From Cellulomonas sp. ACRRI (lineage in GTDB: Bacteria; Actinomycetota; Actinomycetes; Actinomycetales; Cellulomonadaceae), in the NCBI RefSeq assembly GCF_022346185.1, contig NZ_JAKRMS010000010.1, forward strand, positions 1 through 51,134: 51,134 nt of DNA. Direction: 5' to 3'. Positions 27,547 to 36,800 of the stretch are shown in pieces. Position 1 is the stretch's first letter. Each line of letters begins with the position of its first letter. The notes under the pieces are model-generated. The model worked only from the letters and a program-made list of their open reading frames with translations, had not been told where the DNA came from and made no database searches. A program made the position numbers and the translations under genes.

Positions 27547-27585
27547 TCCGCGGCGACCCGCCCCTCGCAGGGCGGGCGCCGCGGA
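27547..27585 (+). other. strong hairpin between rpsZ and rpsH
   Basis: Nine base pairs (TCCGCGGCG with CGCCGCGGA), one bulged A, seven more (CCCGCCC with GGGCGGG) and a 6-nt loop. It sits in the only sizeable gap of the middle spc region (83 nt). Possible roles are partial termination, processing, or a repressor site as S8 has in E. coli; none is shown. Confidence 0.55.
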
Positions 27586-27614
27586 AACCACGGCGAGGAA
27601 GGGCGGAAGCCCCC

Positions 27615-28013
27615 ATGACGATGACCGACCCGATCGCAGACTTCCTGACTCGTCTGCGCAACGCGAACTCGGCTCACCACGACACGGTGACCATCCCGTA
27701 CTCGAAGCTGAAGTCGCACATCGCGGAGATCCTGCAGGCCGAGGGCTACATCGCCGGCTGGACGACCGAGGACGCCCGCGTGGGCAAGAACCTCGTGGTC
27801 GAGCTGAAGTACGGCCCCAGCCGCGAGCGTGCGCTCGCCGGCATCAAGCGCGTGTCGAAGCCCGGCCTCCGGGTGTACGCGAAGTCCACCAACCTGCCGA
27901 AGGTCCTCGGTGGCCTGGGCGTGGCGATCCTGTCCACGTCCTCCGGTCTCCTGACGGACAAGCAGGCCGCCAAGAAGGGCGTGGGTGGGGAAGTCCTCGC
28001 CTACGTCTGGTAA
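27615..28013 (+). CDS. rpsH: 30S ribosomal protein S8
   Basis: Primary 16S rRNA-binding protein, 132 residues. It opens [20 protein letters not shown] and has [40 protein letters not shown] and ending EVLAYVW. ATG 27615 follows GAGGAAGGGCGGAAG. rplF follows after 25 nt. Confidence 0.98.
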   Translation: MTMTDPIADFLTRLRNANSAHHDTVTIPYSKLKSHIAEILQAEGYIAGWTTEDARVGKNLVVELKYGPSRERALAGIKRVSKPGLRVYAKSTNLPKVLGGLGVAILSTSSGLLTDKQAAKKGVGGEVLAYVW

Positions 28014-28038
28014 GTCCGAGACGGAAAGGAGCTAGCCA

Positions 28039-28578
28039 ATGTCTCGTATCGGCAGAATCCCCGTCACGGTCCCGGCCGGCGTGGACGTCACCATCAACGG
28101 CGCCGTCGTGACGGTGAAGGGCCCGAAGGGCACCCTCACGCACACGGTCGCGTCCCCCATCGAGGTCGCGCGCGACGAGGACGGGGCCCTCGTGGTCACC
28201 CGTCCCAACGACGAGCGCCTCTCGCGGTCGCTGCACGGCCTCACGCGCACCCTGCTGGCCAACCTCGTCACCGGCGTCACCGCCGGCTACGAGAAGAAGC
28301 TGGAGATCGTCGGCACCGGTTACCGCGTGACCGCGAAGGGCGACGCGCTCGAGTTCGCGCTCGGCTTCAGCCACCCGGTGTCCGTGACGCCGCCCGCCGG
28401 CATCACCTTCGCCGTCGAGTCCCCGACCAAGTTCTCGGTCGCGGGCATCGACAAGCAGCAGGTGGGCGAGGTCGCCGCGAACATCCGCAAGATCCGCAAG
28501 CCCGAGCCGTACAAGGGCAAGGGCGTGCGCTACGCGGGCGAGAACGTCCGCCGCAAGGTCGGAAAGGCTGGTAAGTGA
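28039..28578 (+). CDS. rplF: 50S ribosomal protein L6
   Basis: Two-domain protein next to the sarcin-ricin loop, 179 residues. It opens [50 protein letters not shown] and [20 protein letters not shown] are conserved. ATG 28039 follows GGAAAGGAG. rplR begins 3 nt after the stop. Confidence 0.98.
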   Translation: MSRIGRIPVTVPAGVDVTINGAVVTVKGPKGTLTHTVASPIEVARDEDGALVVTRPNDERLSRSLHGLTRTLLANLVTGVTAGYEKKLEIVGTGYRVTAKGDALEFALGFSHPVSVTPPAGITFAVESPTKFSVAGIDKQQVGEVAANIRKIRKPEPYKGKGVRYAGENVRRKVGKAGK

Positions 28579-28581
28579 GCC

Positions 28582-28953
28582 ATGGCGATCACCATCATCG
28601 GTAAGGGCAAGTTCAAGGCCCGCAAGCGCCGCCACCTCCGGCTGCGCAAGAAGGTCGCCGGCACCGCCGCGCGCCCGCGCCTGGTCGTCACCCGGTCGAA
28701 CCGCAACCTCGTCGCGCAGGTCGTCGACGACGCCGTGGGCCGCACCCTGGTCTCCGCCTCGACCCTCGAGGCGGACCTGCGGGGCGCCGAGGGCGACAAG
28801 ACGGCCAAGGCCCGTCGCGTCGGCGAGCTGATCGCCGAGCGCGCCAAGGCGGCCGGCATCGACGCGGTGGTCTTCGACCGCGGCGGCAACAAGTACCACG
28901 GGCGTGTGGCCGCAGTGGCCGACGCCGCCCGCGAGGGCGGTCTGGCGCTGTGA
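28582..28953 (+). CDS. rplR: 50S ribosomal protein L18
   Basis: 5S rRNA-binding protein, 123 residues. The basic N-terminus [20 protein letters not shown], the [19 protein letters not shown] strand and the end [20 protein letters not shown] are typical. It is coupled to rplF (3-nt gap) and precedes rpsE by 37 nt. Confidence 0.97.
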   Translation: MAITIIGKGKFKARKRRHLRLRKKVAGTAARPRLVVTRSNRNLVAQVVDDAVGRTLVSASTLEADLRGAEGDKTAKARRVGELIAERAKAAGIDAVVFDRGGNKYHGRVAAVADAAREGGLAL

Positions 28954-28990
28954 CGACGACCATTCCCGCATCGAAGAAGAGGATCCACTG

Positions 28991-29635
28991 ATGGCTGCTC
29001 CTCAGCGCAGCAACACGGGCGCTCCCCAGGGCCAGGGTGGCGGTGACCGCCGGGACGGCGGTCGTCGCGACGGCCGCCGGGGCGACGCCGCCGAGAAGAG
29101 CGCGTTCCTCGAGCGCGTCGTGTCCATCAACCGCGTGGCCAAGGTCGTCAAGGGTGGTCGCCGGTTCAGCTTCACCGCCCTGGTCGTCGTCGGCGACGGC
29201 GACGGCACGGTCGGTGTCGGCTACGGCAAGGCCAAGGAGGTGCCCGCGGCGATCGCCAAGGGTGTCGAGGAGGCGAAGAAGAACTTCTTCCGCGTCCCCC
29301 GCATCCAGGGCACCATCACCCACCCCATCCAGGGTGAGGCCGCTGCCGGCGTCGTCTTCCTGCGTCCCGCCTCCCCGGGTACCGGCGTGATCGCCGGCGG
29401 TCCGGTGCGTGCGGTGCTCGAGTGCGCCGGCGTCCACGACATCCTGTCGAAGTCCCTCGGCTCCTCCAACGCCATCAACATCGTGCACGCCACGGTCGCG
29501 GCGCTGAAGGGTCTCGAGGAGCCGGCCGCCGTGGCGGCGCGCCGTGGCCTGCCGCTCGAGCACGTCGCCCCGGCGCCGCTGCTGAAGGCGCAGGCGGCGG
29601 GTCGTGCGGCCAAGGCCGAGAAGGTGGGTGCCTGA
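28991..29635 (+). CDS. rpsE: 30S ribosomal protein S5
   Basis: Fidelity-related small-subunit protein, 214 residues. After a Gly/Arg/Asp-rich disordered N-terminus (about 1-40) comes the double-stranded RNA-binding S5 domain: [40 protein letters not shown], then the C-terminal [23 protein letters not shown] 28991 is chosen because the longer frame upstream lies within rplR. The stop overlaps rpmD by one base. Confidence 0.97.
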   Translation: MAAPQRSNTGAPQGQGGGDRRDGGRRDGRRGDAAEKSAFLERVVSINRVAKVVKGGRRFSFTALVVVGDGDGTVGVGYGKAKEVPAAIAKGVEEAKKNFFRVPRIQGTITHPIQGEAAAGVVFLRPASPGTGVIAGGPVRAVLECAGVHDILSKSLGSSNAINIVHATVAALKGLEEPAAVAARRGLPLEHVAPAPLLKAQAAGRAAKAEKVGA

Positions 29636-29817
29636 TGGCCCGCCTCAAGGTGACCCAGACCAAGTCCGCCATCGGCGGCAAGCAGAACCAGCGCGACACG
29701 CTGCGCACCCTGGGCCTGAAGCGGATCGGCGACGTCGTCGTCAAGGAGGACCGTCCTGAGATCCGCGGCATGGTCAAGACGGTGACGCACCTCGTCGCGG
29801 TCGAGGAGGTGGAGTGA
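29635..29817 (+). CDS. rpmD: 50S ribosomal protein L30
   Basis: Small large-subunit protein, 60 residues: [33 protein letters not shown] and a Val-rich end. ATG 29635 shares its A with the rpsE stop (TGATGG). Length and sequence are normal for the family. rplO starts right after its stop. Confidence 0.96.
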   Translation: MARLKVTQTKSAIGGKQNQRDTLRTLGLKRIGDVVVKEDRPEIRGMVKTVTHLVAVEEVE

Positions 29818-29819
29818 CG

Positions 29820-30515
29820 ATGGCGGAGAAGGAGACCGAGAAGGTCGACCAGGCCGCTGCCGCGGCTCCCAAGGCCACGCGCGCCAAGAAGGCGACGGCG
29901 ACCGAGTCGGCTGCCGCCGACAAGCCGGCCCGGAAGACCCCGGCCCGCACGACCAAGGCGAAGGCCGAGGCCGAGGCGGCTGCCGAGGAGAAGCCGGCGG
30001 CGAAGGCGAAGGCCCCCAAGGCCGCCGCCGCCAAGGCCCCCAAGGCCGAGGCGCAGGCGACCGAGGGTGCCGGCGGCACGCTCAAGGTGCACCACCTGCG
30101 TCCCGCCCCGGGTGCCAAGACCGCCAAGACCCGCGTGGGTCGTGGTGAGGCGTCCAAGGGCAAGACCGCCGGTCGCGGTACCAAGGGCACCAAGGCCCGG
30201 TACCAGGTGCCGGACCGCTTCGAGGGCGGGCAGATGCCGCTGCACATGCGGCTGCCCAAGCTCCGCGGCTTCAAGAACCCGTTCCGGGTCGAGTACCAGG
30301 TCGTGAACCTGGACAAGCTGTCGGCGCTGTACCCGCAGGGCGGCGACGTCACCGTCGCCGACCTGGTCGCGAAGGGTGCCGTCCGCAAGGGCGCCCCGGT
30401 CAAGGTGCTCGGCACCGGCGAGCTCACGGTCAAGCTGTCCGTGGCCGTCGACGCGTACTCCGGCTCGGCCAAGGACAAGATCCTGGCCGCCGGCGGCAGC
30501 GTCGCGCAGGACTGA
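29820..30515 (+). CDS. rplO: 50S ribosomal protein L15 with long Ala/Lys-rich N-terminal extension
   Basis: Late-assembly 23S rRNA-binding protein. The conserved L15 core starts near residue 88 ([20 protein letters not shown]) and includes [20 protein letters not shown] and [14 protein letters not shown]. The total is 231 residues, whereas L15 is usually about 145-160. The extra 85 or so residues are almost entirely Ala, Lys, Glu, Thr and Pro with KAPKA-type repeats. ATG 29820 is preferred; GTG 29814 overlapping the rpmD stop is possible. It ends the spc run: a terminator follows at 30522-30565. Confidence 0.95.
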   Translation: MAEKETEKVDQAAAAAPKATRAKKATATESAAADKPARKTPARTTKAKAEAEAAAEEKPAAKAKAPKAAAAKAPKAEAQATEGAGGTLKVHHLRPAPGAKTAKTRVGRGEASKGKTAGRGTKGTKARYQVPDRFEGGQMPLHMRLPKLRGFKNPFRVEYQVVNLDKLSALYPQGGDVTVADLVAKGAVRKGAPVKVLGTGELTVKLSVAVDAYSGSAKDKILAAGGSVAQD

Positions 30516-30521
30516 CCCAGA

Positions 30522-30565
30522 CGAACGGGGTCGGCGAGGGCTCCAGGCCCCGCCGGCCCCGTTCG
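30522..30565 (+). terminator. terminator after rplO
   Basis: A 15-bp stem CGAACGGGGTCGGCG / CGCCGGCCCCGTTCG with one G-U pair and a 14-nt loop that can pair further (GGG/CCC), followed by GCTTTCC. It separates the S10-spc array from secY. Confidence 0.8.
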
Positions 30566-30666
30566 GCTTTCCCCCCGGGGGACCGGGCCGACGCGGCCCG
30601 CGCACCTGCACCGCCCCGCCAGCGCACGGCCGTGGGGGCGATGCCCACCCAGCGACGGAAGTCCGT

Positions 30667-30706
30667 TAGGGTTCGGCAGGGTGTCGGGCGCCGCGGTGCG
30701 CCCGAC
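30667..30706 (+). promoter_or_regulatory. secY leader: -10-like hexamer and hairpin
   Basis: TAGGGT (30667-30672) is a plausible -10 without a convincing -35. It is followed by a 9-bp hairpin, GTCGGGCGC (30683-30691) with GCGCCCGAC (30698-30706). A new promoter is expected here because a terminator precedes; the exact site is uncertain. Confidence 0.35.
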
Positions 30707-30777
30707 CCGACGACGGACCGGCGCGCGGCGCGCCGGCCGCCTCGACGACATCCCGCTTCGGCGGAGCAGGAGGACAC

Positions 30778-32073
30778 GTGCTCAGCGCATTCGTGCGGGC
30801 GTTCCGGACACCCGACCTGCGGCGCAAGCTGCTGTTCACCATCGGCATCATGGTGGTCTTCCGGATCGGCTCGTTCCTGCCGACCCCGGGCGTGTCCTAC
30901 CCGAACGTGCAGATCTGCATCGAACAGGGCGAGTCCAACTCCCTGCTCGGCCTGGTGAACCTGTTCAGCGGCGGTGCGCTGCTGCAGCTGTCGGTGTTCT
31001 CGCTCGGGATCATGCCGTACATCACGGCGAGCATCATCATCCAGCTGCTGCGCGTGGTCATCCCCCGGTTCGAGGCCCTGCACAAGGAGGGCCAGTCCGG
31101 CACCGCGAAGCTCACGCAGTACACGCGCTACCTGACGATCGGCCTCGCGGTCCTGCAGTCGACGACCGTCATCATCACGGCCCGCAACGGCCAGCTGTTC
31201 GCGGGCTGCTCCGTGGACGTGATCCCGGACGACAGCATCGTGACGACGCTGCTCATGATCATCACGATGACCGCGGGCACCGGCCTCATCATGTGGCTCG
31301 GCGAGCTCATCACCGAGCGCGGCGTGGGCAACGGCATGTCGCTGCTCATCTTCACCTCGATCGCCGCGTCCTTCCCGGGCGCCATGTGGTCGATCGCGGG
31401 CGGCTCCGGCGGCATCGGCGCGTTCCTGATCATCATGGCGATCATCGTCCTGGTGATCGCGCTGGTCGTCTTCGTCGAGCAGTCCCAGCGCCGGATCCCG
31501 GTGCAGTACGCCAAGCGCATGGTCGGCCGCCGCACGTACGGCGGGTCGTCGACGTACATCCCGATCAAGATCAACATGGCCGGCGTCATCCCGGTGATCT
31601 TCGCGTCGTCCCTGCTGCAGGTCCCGGCGCTGCTCGCGGGCTTCGGCGACCAGACCGCCGGGTGGAAGCAGTGGGTTGCGGCCAACCTCGCCGACCCGGG
31701 CGCACCGCTGCACATCGCGCTGTACGTCCTGCTGATCATCTTCTTCTGCTACTTCTACACCGCGATCACGTTCAACCCGGACGAGGTCGCCGACAACATG
31801 AAGCGGTACGGCGGGTTCATCCCCGGCATCCGCGCCGGCCGCCCGACGGCCGAGTACCTGGACTACGTGATCACCCGCATCACCGCGCCCGGGTCCATCT
31901 ACCTCGCGCTGGTCGCGCTCATCCCGACCATCGCGTTCATCGCGCTCGGCGTCGGCACGAACATCCCGTTCGGCGGCTCGTCGATCCTCATCGTCGTGGG
32001 CGTCGGCCTGGAGACGGTGAAGCAGATCCAGTCGCAGCTCGAGCAGCGCCACTACGAAGGGTTCCTCCGATGA
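30778..32073 (+). CDS. secY: preprotein translocase subunit SecY
   Basis: Central channel of the Sec translocon, 431 residues, with about ten membrane helices. It starts at GTG 30778 after AGGAGGA. The conserved N-terminus ends near RKLLFTIGIMVVFRIGSFLP, followed by the plug-region segment LLGLVNLFSGGALLQLSVFS. The cytoplasmic loop RRIPVQYAKRMVG and helix-10 region PFGGSSILIVVGVGLETVKQ are typical. Its stop overlaps adk by 4 nt (ATGA), so secY, adk and map form one unit. Confidence 0.97.
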   Translation: MLSAFVRAFRTPDLRRKLLFTIGIMVVFRIGSFLPTPGVSYPNVQICIEQGESNSLLGLVNLFSGGALLQLSVFSLGIMPYITASIIIQLLRVVIPRFEALHKEGQSGTAKLTQYTRYLTIGLAVLQSTTVIITARNGQLFAGCSVDVIPDDSIVTTLLMIITMTAGTGLIMWLGELITERGVGNGMSLLIFTSIAASFPGAMWSIAGGSGGIGAFLIIMAIIVLVIALVVFVEQSQRRIPVQYAKRMVGRRTYGGSSTYIPIKINMAGVIPVIFASSLLQVPALLAGFGDQTAGWKQWVAANLADPGAPLHIALYVLLIIFFCYFYTAITFNPDEVADNMKRYGGFIPGIRAGRPTAEYLDYVITRITAPGSIYLALVALIPTIAFIALGVGTNIPFGGSSILIVVGVGLETVKQIQSQLEQRHYEGFLR

Positions 32074-32666
32074 GCTCCGACTCCGGCTCCACCGCCCGCC
32101 TCGTCCTGCTCGGCCCTCCCGGGGCCGGCAAGGGCACCCAGGCCGCGCGCCTCGCCGAGCGGCTCGGCGTCCCGGCCATCTCGACCGGCGACATCTTCCG
32201 CGCCAACATCAAGGGCGGCACCGAGCTCGGCCGCACCGCCCAGGAGTACACCGCGCGGGGCGAGCTCGTCCCCGACGAGGTCACGAACGCGATGGTGCGC
32301 GACCGGCTCGCGCAGCCGGACGCCGCCCAGGGCTTCCTGCTCGACGGCTACCCGCGGAACACCGCGCAGGTCGGCGAGCTGGACGCGATCCTCGGGGCCG
32401 ACGGCCGCGCGCTCGACGCCGCGCTCGAGATCACCGCGGACGCGGACGTCGTCGTCGAGCGGCTGCTCAAGCGCGCCGAGATCGAGGGCCGCGCGGACGA
32501 CACCGAGCCGGTGATCCGCCGCCGCCTGGACGTGTACGCCGAGCAGACCGCCCCCGTCTCGGGGCTGTACGCCGAGCGCGACCTGCTGGTGCGCGTGGAC
32601 GGCATCGGCGAGGTCGACGAGGTCACCGACCGCCTGCTGGCGGCCCTCGCCTCGCAGGTCGGCTGA
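32070..32666 (+). CDS. adk: adenylate kinase
   Basis: Interconverts 2 ADP with ATP plus AMP; cytoplasmic, 198 residues. The P-loop LLGPPGAGKGTQAARLAERL lies at about residues 12-31. AMP-site ISTGDIFR and GFLLDGYPRN are present. It is the short type without a zinc-binding LID, as in other actinobacteria. The start overlaps the secY stop; map follows after 14 nt. Confidence 0.97.
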   Translation: MSSDSGSTARLVLLGPPGAGKGTQAARLAERLGVPAISTGDIFRANIKGGTELGRTAQEYTARGELVPDEVTNAMVRDRLAQPDAAQGFLLDGYPRNTAQVGELDAILGADGRALDAALEITADADVVVERLLKRAEIEGRADDTEPVIRRRLDVYAEQTAPVSGLYAERDLLVRVDGIGEVDEVTDRLLAALASQVG

Positions 32667-32680
32667 CCGGCGGGGGAGTC

Positions 32681-33532
32681 GTGTTCGGACGCGAAAAGAT
32701 CGAGCTCAAGACGCCCGACCAGGTGCTGCTGATGCGGCGCGCCGGGCTCGTGGTCGCCGACGCCCTCGCGGCGGCGCGCGCGGCCGCGGTGCCGGGCGCG
32801 ACGACGGCCGACCTGGACGCGGTCGCCGCGGCGGTGATCGCGGACGCCGGCGCGCTGCCGTCGTTCCTCGGGTACTACGACTACCCGGCGACCATCTGCG
32901 TGTCGGTGAACGACGAGGTGGTGCACGGCATCCCGTCCGGCCGCGAGCTGCAGCCGGGCGACGTCGTGTCGATCGACTGCGGCGCGATCGTGGAGGGCTG
33001 GCACGGCGACTCGGCCCTGACCCTGGTGCTGCCCGAGGCCGACCCGGCGGACGTGGCGCTGGCGGACCTGACGGAGCGCGCCATGTGGGACGGCATCGCG
33101 GCACTGGCCGCGGACGGCGGGCTCGCCGACCGGCTGGCCGTGGTGGGCGAGGCCGTCGAGGACGCGGTCGCGGCCGCCGACCCGGTGGCGAACGGCGGCG
33201 TGCCGTTCGGCATCGTGCAGGACTACGTCGGGCACGGCATCGGCTCCGCCATGCACCAGCCGCCGGACGTGCTGAACTACCGCGCCCGGGACCGCGGGCC
33301 GAAGCTGCGCCCCGGCATGTGCCTGGCGATCGAGCCGATGATCACCCGCGGCGGCCACGCCACCGAGGTGCTCGACGACGACTGGACGGTCGTCACCGCC
33401 GACGGCTCGCGGGCCGCGCACTGGGAGCACTCGGTCGCGCTGCACGAGGGCGGCATCTGGGTGCTCACGGCCGTCGACGGCGGCGCGGCGGAGCTCGCCG
33501 CGCGCGGCGTGACGGTCGCCCCGCTGGGCTGA
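32681..33532 (+). CDS. map: type I methionine aminopeptidase
   Basis: Dinuclear metalloenzyme that removes the initiator Met from nascent proteins, 283 residues. All five metal ligands are visible: Asp about 99 (SIDCGA), Asp about 110 (WHGDSA), His about 185 (VGHGIGSAMH), Glu about 218 (LAIEPMI) and Glu about 249 (WEHSVA). HGIPSG supplies the substrate-binding His. GTG 32681 follows GGGGGAG. It ends the secY unit; the hairpin at 33551-33589 follows instead of infA. Confidence 0.96.
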   Translation: MFGREKIELKTPDQVLLMRRAGLVVADALAAARAAAVPGATTADLDAVAAAVIADAGALPSFLGYYDYPATICVSVNDEVVHGIPSGRELQPGDVVSIDCGAIVEGWHGDSALTLVLPEADPADVALADLTERAMWDGIAALAADGGLADRLAVVGEAVEDAVAAADPVANGGVPFGIVQDYVGHGIGSAMHQPPDVLNYRARDRGPKLRPGMCLAIEPMITRGGHATEVLDDDWTVVTADGSRAAHWEHSVALHEGGIWVLTAVDGGAAELAARGVTVAPLG

Positions 33533-33550
33533 CCCGGCCGCACCACCCTC

Positions 33551-33589
33551 CCGAGACCCACCTCCCCGCCCGGGGACGGTGGGTCTCGG
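33551..33589 (+). terminator. terminator after map
   Basis: A 12-bp stem CCGAGACCCACC / GGTGGGTCTCGG containing a nested TCCCC/GGGGA stem with one bulged C. It insulates secY-adk-map from the giant surface-protein gene. Confidence 0.82.
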
Positions 33590-33681
33590 CGTCCCCGGGG
33601 GTGCGCCGCCCCTGGCCGCGGTGCGCGTCACCCGGCCGGGGCGCCGCGCAACCCGGGCGGGTGAATCCGGTCCCCCCGGCG

Positions 33682-33693
33682 GGTGCTAGCACC
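33682..33693. promoter_or_regulatory. 12-nt palindrome upstream of the giant surface-protein gene
   Basis: GGTGCTAGCACC, a perfect palindrome directly abutting direct repeat 1. A related imperfect arrangement, GGGGTG-CTTT-CACCCC (33723-33738), overlaps direct repeat 2. It looks like an operator, but the binding protein is unknown. Confidence 0.4.
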
Positions 33694-33709
33694 TCACCCC
33701 AAAGCGGAC
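33694..33709 (+). repeat. direct repeat 1 upstream of the giant surface-protein gene
   Basis: TCACCCCAAAGCGGAC, matching direct repeat 2 at 15 of 16 bases; the two copies are 38 nt apart start to start. Probably a regulatory site given the promoter just downstream. Confidence 0.55.
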
Positions 33710-33731
33710 AGACCAGGTCAGAGGGGTGCTT

Positions 33732-33747
33732 TCACCCCATAGCGGAC
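33732..33747 (+). repeat. direct repeat 2, abutting a FliA-type -35
   Basis: TCACCCCATAGCGGAC. Its last base is the first base of the CTCA element of the proposed promoter, so a protein bound here would lie against sigma region 4. Confidence 0.55.
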
Positions 33748-33773
33748 TCATGACGGGTCAGGTGATCGCCGAA
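33747..33773 (+). promoter_or_regulatory. putative FliA-family sigma promoter
   Basis: CTCA (33747-33750), 17-nt spacer, GCCGAA (33768-33773). This equals the CTCA-N15-17-GCCGAA consensus that I recall for FliA-type sigma factors of Actinoplanes missouriensis. It is 68 nt upstream of the chosen start codon. The match is exact but short, so chance occurrence is possible. Confidence 0.5.
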
Positions 33774-33841
33774 GGTATGGCGTCCCCCTCCGCGCGGCGC
33801 CCCGCCGCCGCGTGCCCGTGCCAGCCCCCGGGAAACCCCGC

Positions 33842-36800
33842 ATGCCTGCCTCGTCCCGCCTCCGCCTCCGCCTCCGCCGTCCCGCCGTGCTGGCGGTCGT
33901 CGGCGCGCTGCTCGCCTCCCTCGTGGTCGGCGCGGGTGCCCCCGCCGCCGTCGCCGCGGCGGACCCCGTCCTCACGGTCACCGGGTTCTCCGTGACCTCC
34001 GGCGCGGCGGCTCAGGCGGCCCCGCCCGCCGACCCGGCGTACGGCTTCGACGCGGCCTACACCGCGAACCCCGCGGCCGGCACCGTCAGCAGCACCCTCG
34101 GCTACCGGTGCGCGGGCGACGAGTCGTCCTGCGAGCACGCGACGATGGACGTGGCGCTCGACGCCCTCCGGCTGACCCAGGCGCTCGACGTCGCCGGGCT
34201 CGGAGCGACGGTGCAGTACTGGACGGACGCCGTGGGTGGCACGCCGACGGCCGACTTCGCCGCGGCCGCCGCGCTCTCGGTGCGGTTCACCAACGAGACG
34301 TCCGACGGCCTGACCGGCCTGCAGTCCGGGGTGAGCGGCGACCTGCGCCTGTCGACCCGGCTGGTGACCCCGAGCGGCGGCGGCACGCAGACCGGGACGA
34401 TCACCGCCACGCCGCGGGCCACGGGTGGCGTCGGGACCCAGGGGCGGATCCGGGTCACCGGCGACTTCCCGGTGAACCTCGCCACGAGCACGCAGGTCAC
34501 CTGGTCCCGCGAGGGCTTCCTCTCCGGCGTCGAGGACGGCTCCGACACCCCGACGAACTCCGCGACGGTCACCGGCGCGCTCACCGGCGACCCGGCGGAC
34601 AGCCTGACCCTCGGCTGGGGCGGCTCCGACCCCGCGGCGGCGCCCGCCGCGCGCACCGTCGGGATGCTCACCGACCTGACCGGCCTGGCGATCACCGCCT
34701 GGCCCGCCGGCGCCGCGGCCGCCACCGTCACCGGGTGGACCTGGGCCGGCACGGGCACCCCGACGCGGGTCACGATCGGCACCGCCACCGGCGCGGACGC
34801 CGCGGCGGACCTGCTCGCCGGCCTCGACGCCACCACGCGGTCCCGCCTCACCGGCCTGCAGGTCGTGTTCGCCGCGGCGACCGGCGGCCTCGTCGCCTCC
34901 GGGTCGCCCGCCACGCTGCGGGTCGACGTGCGCGAGCACCTCAGCCAGGACGCGACGCCCGTCGCGCGGACGGGGGCCGCGGCCGACTACGTCACCGCGG
35001 GCGCCGCGACCTTCTCCGCCGCCTCCGACATGAACACGCTGACCGTGACGGGCACCGCCACCACGCGGGCCGTGCGCGGCGCCACCACCTCCGCGACCAC
35101 CACCGACACGCGGGGCTTCCGCATCTACGACCCGCGCGCCTACGCCGGCTCCGCGACCGCGCTCGTCGGCCTGAGCGCGCCCGTGTACGGCGGCGGCTTC
35201 GTCCGCGGCACCGCCGCGGGCACCAACTGGTCGCGCCGCGCCGTGGACGCCCTCGTCGTCGAGGTCCCGGCCACCGCCGCGCAGGTCTCCGCCACGAACG
35301 CGGCCCTCGACCCGGACCTGCCGGCCCTCGCCAACCCGCTCGGTGCGGGCCTCGCCTTCGCCGGCTTCGGCGCCGCGCGCGGCACCGCCCCCGGCGGCAC
35401 CGACAGCGCGGACGGCTCCGGCGTCGCGGTGCAGGGCCTCACCGGCCCCGCTCGCCTCGAGCTGGCCGTGCTCGCCGGCGGGACCGAGCACACCGTCGAC
35501 CTGGACGCGACGGCCCCTGCCGTGCCGACCGACCCGGCGGCGTTCGGCCTCACCTCGTGGTCCGAGGTCACCGGGTTCCGCGCGACGGTGCACGGCGCCG
35601 GCTCCGCGGTGCCGATGGGCGCCTCGGTCACCCTGCCGTACCTCGCGCGCACCGCGACGTCGAGCACCGCCGCGACGTACGCCGTGCACACCGTCGCCAC
35701 CACCCGGCTCGGCACCGACACCTCCGCCGTCACGCCGCGCACCCCGGCGAGCGGCAACCGCCCCGTCACCGCGGCCACCGTGTCCGTCGCCGTCCCGACC
35801 GTCGACGTCGCCGGCGCCAAGTACGTCGCCGAGCCGTACGTGACCCGCACCGCGGGCGCGACGGTCAACGCCGTGCTGGAGGCGACCGCCCGGCCGCTGA
35901 GCGGGGGGAGCGGGCACCTGCCCGACACGCTGACCCTCGAGGACAGCGCCGCGGCCCGCACCGCCGCGACCGGCGGGACCACCGGCGCCGCCTGGTGGAC
36001 CGCGTTCGCGCCCACCTCCCTCGACGCCACGGTGCCCGCGGGCGGGTCCGCGCAGCTGCAGTACGCCACCGTGGACGGCCAGTGGGTCGACTACACCGGC
36101 TCCACCGCCGCGCTCGGGGACACCTCCGCCTGGCGCGGCGTCCGGGTCGTCGTCACGCGCCCCGGGGGCGGCACGTTCGCCAACGGCGACCGCGCGCGCG
36201 TCCGCCTCACCTTCGCGCTCCGGTCCGGCGTCACCGCCGGCACCTGGGCGGACGGCACCGACCGCACCAACGTCGCCCAGATCACCTCGTCCGCGGCCAT
36301 CGAGGGCTTCGTCGTCACCAGCGCGGTCCGCCGCGTCTCCGACACGGTGCAGATGCTCGGCGGCACCGGCACGGGCGGCTACCCGGCACTGGTCAAGACG
36401 ATGGACAACCGCGACCGGACCGAGGGCAACGGCGACGCGACCACCGCGACACTCACCTGGGGGACCGGCGGCGAGGACCTGTCGAGCGTGACGGTGACCG
36501 ACGCGAACGGCGTCACGGGCGCGCAGCCGGACCCGGCGACGGGTCCGGCCGCCAGCTTCTACGACACCTTCGACCTGTCCGGCATCCAGCCGATCACCTC
36601 GGGCGCGGCCGCCTCGGGCGTCTACGACCCGTACCTCGTCTTCGACCGGGTCACCGACGTGCGGGTGTTCGACGTCGTGGACGGCCGCTGGGAGTCGCTG
36701 GCGACCCGCGTCTGGACCGGCTCGGCCTGGGCCGACCGGACGAACCCGGCCGCGGCCCGGTCGGACGTCGCGTTCGGCGGGTCCGCCGCGCAGGGCGCGT

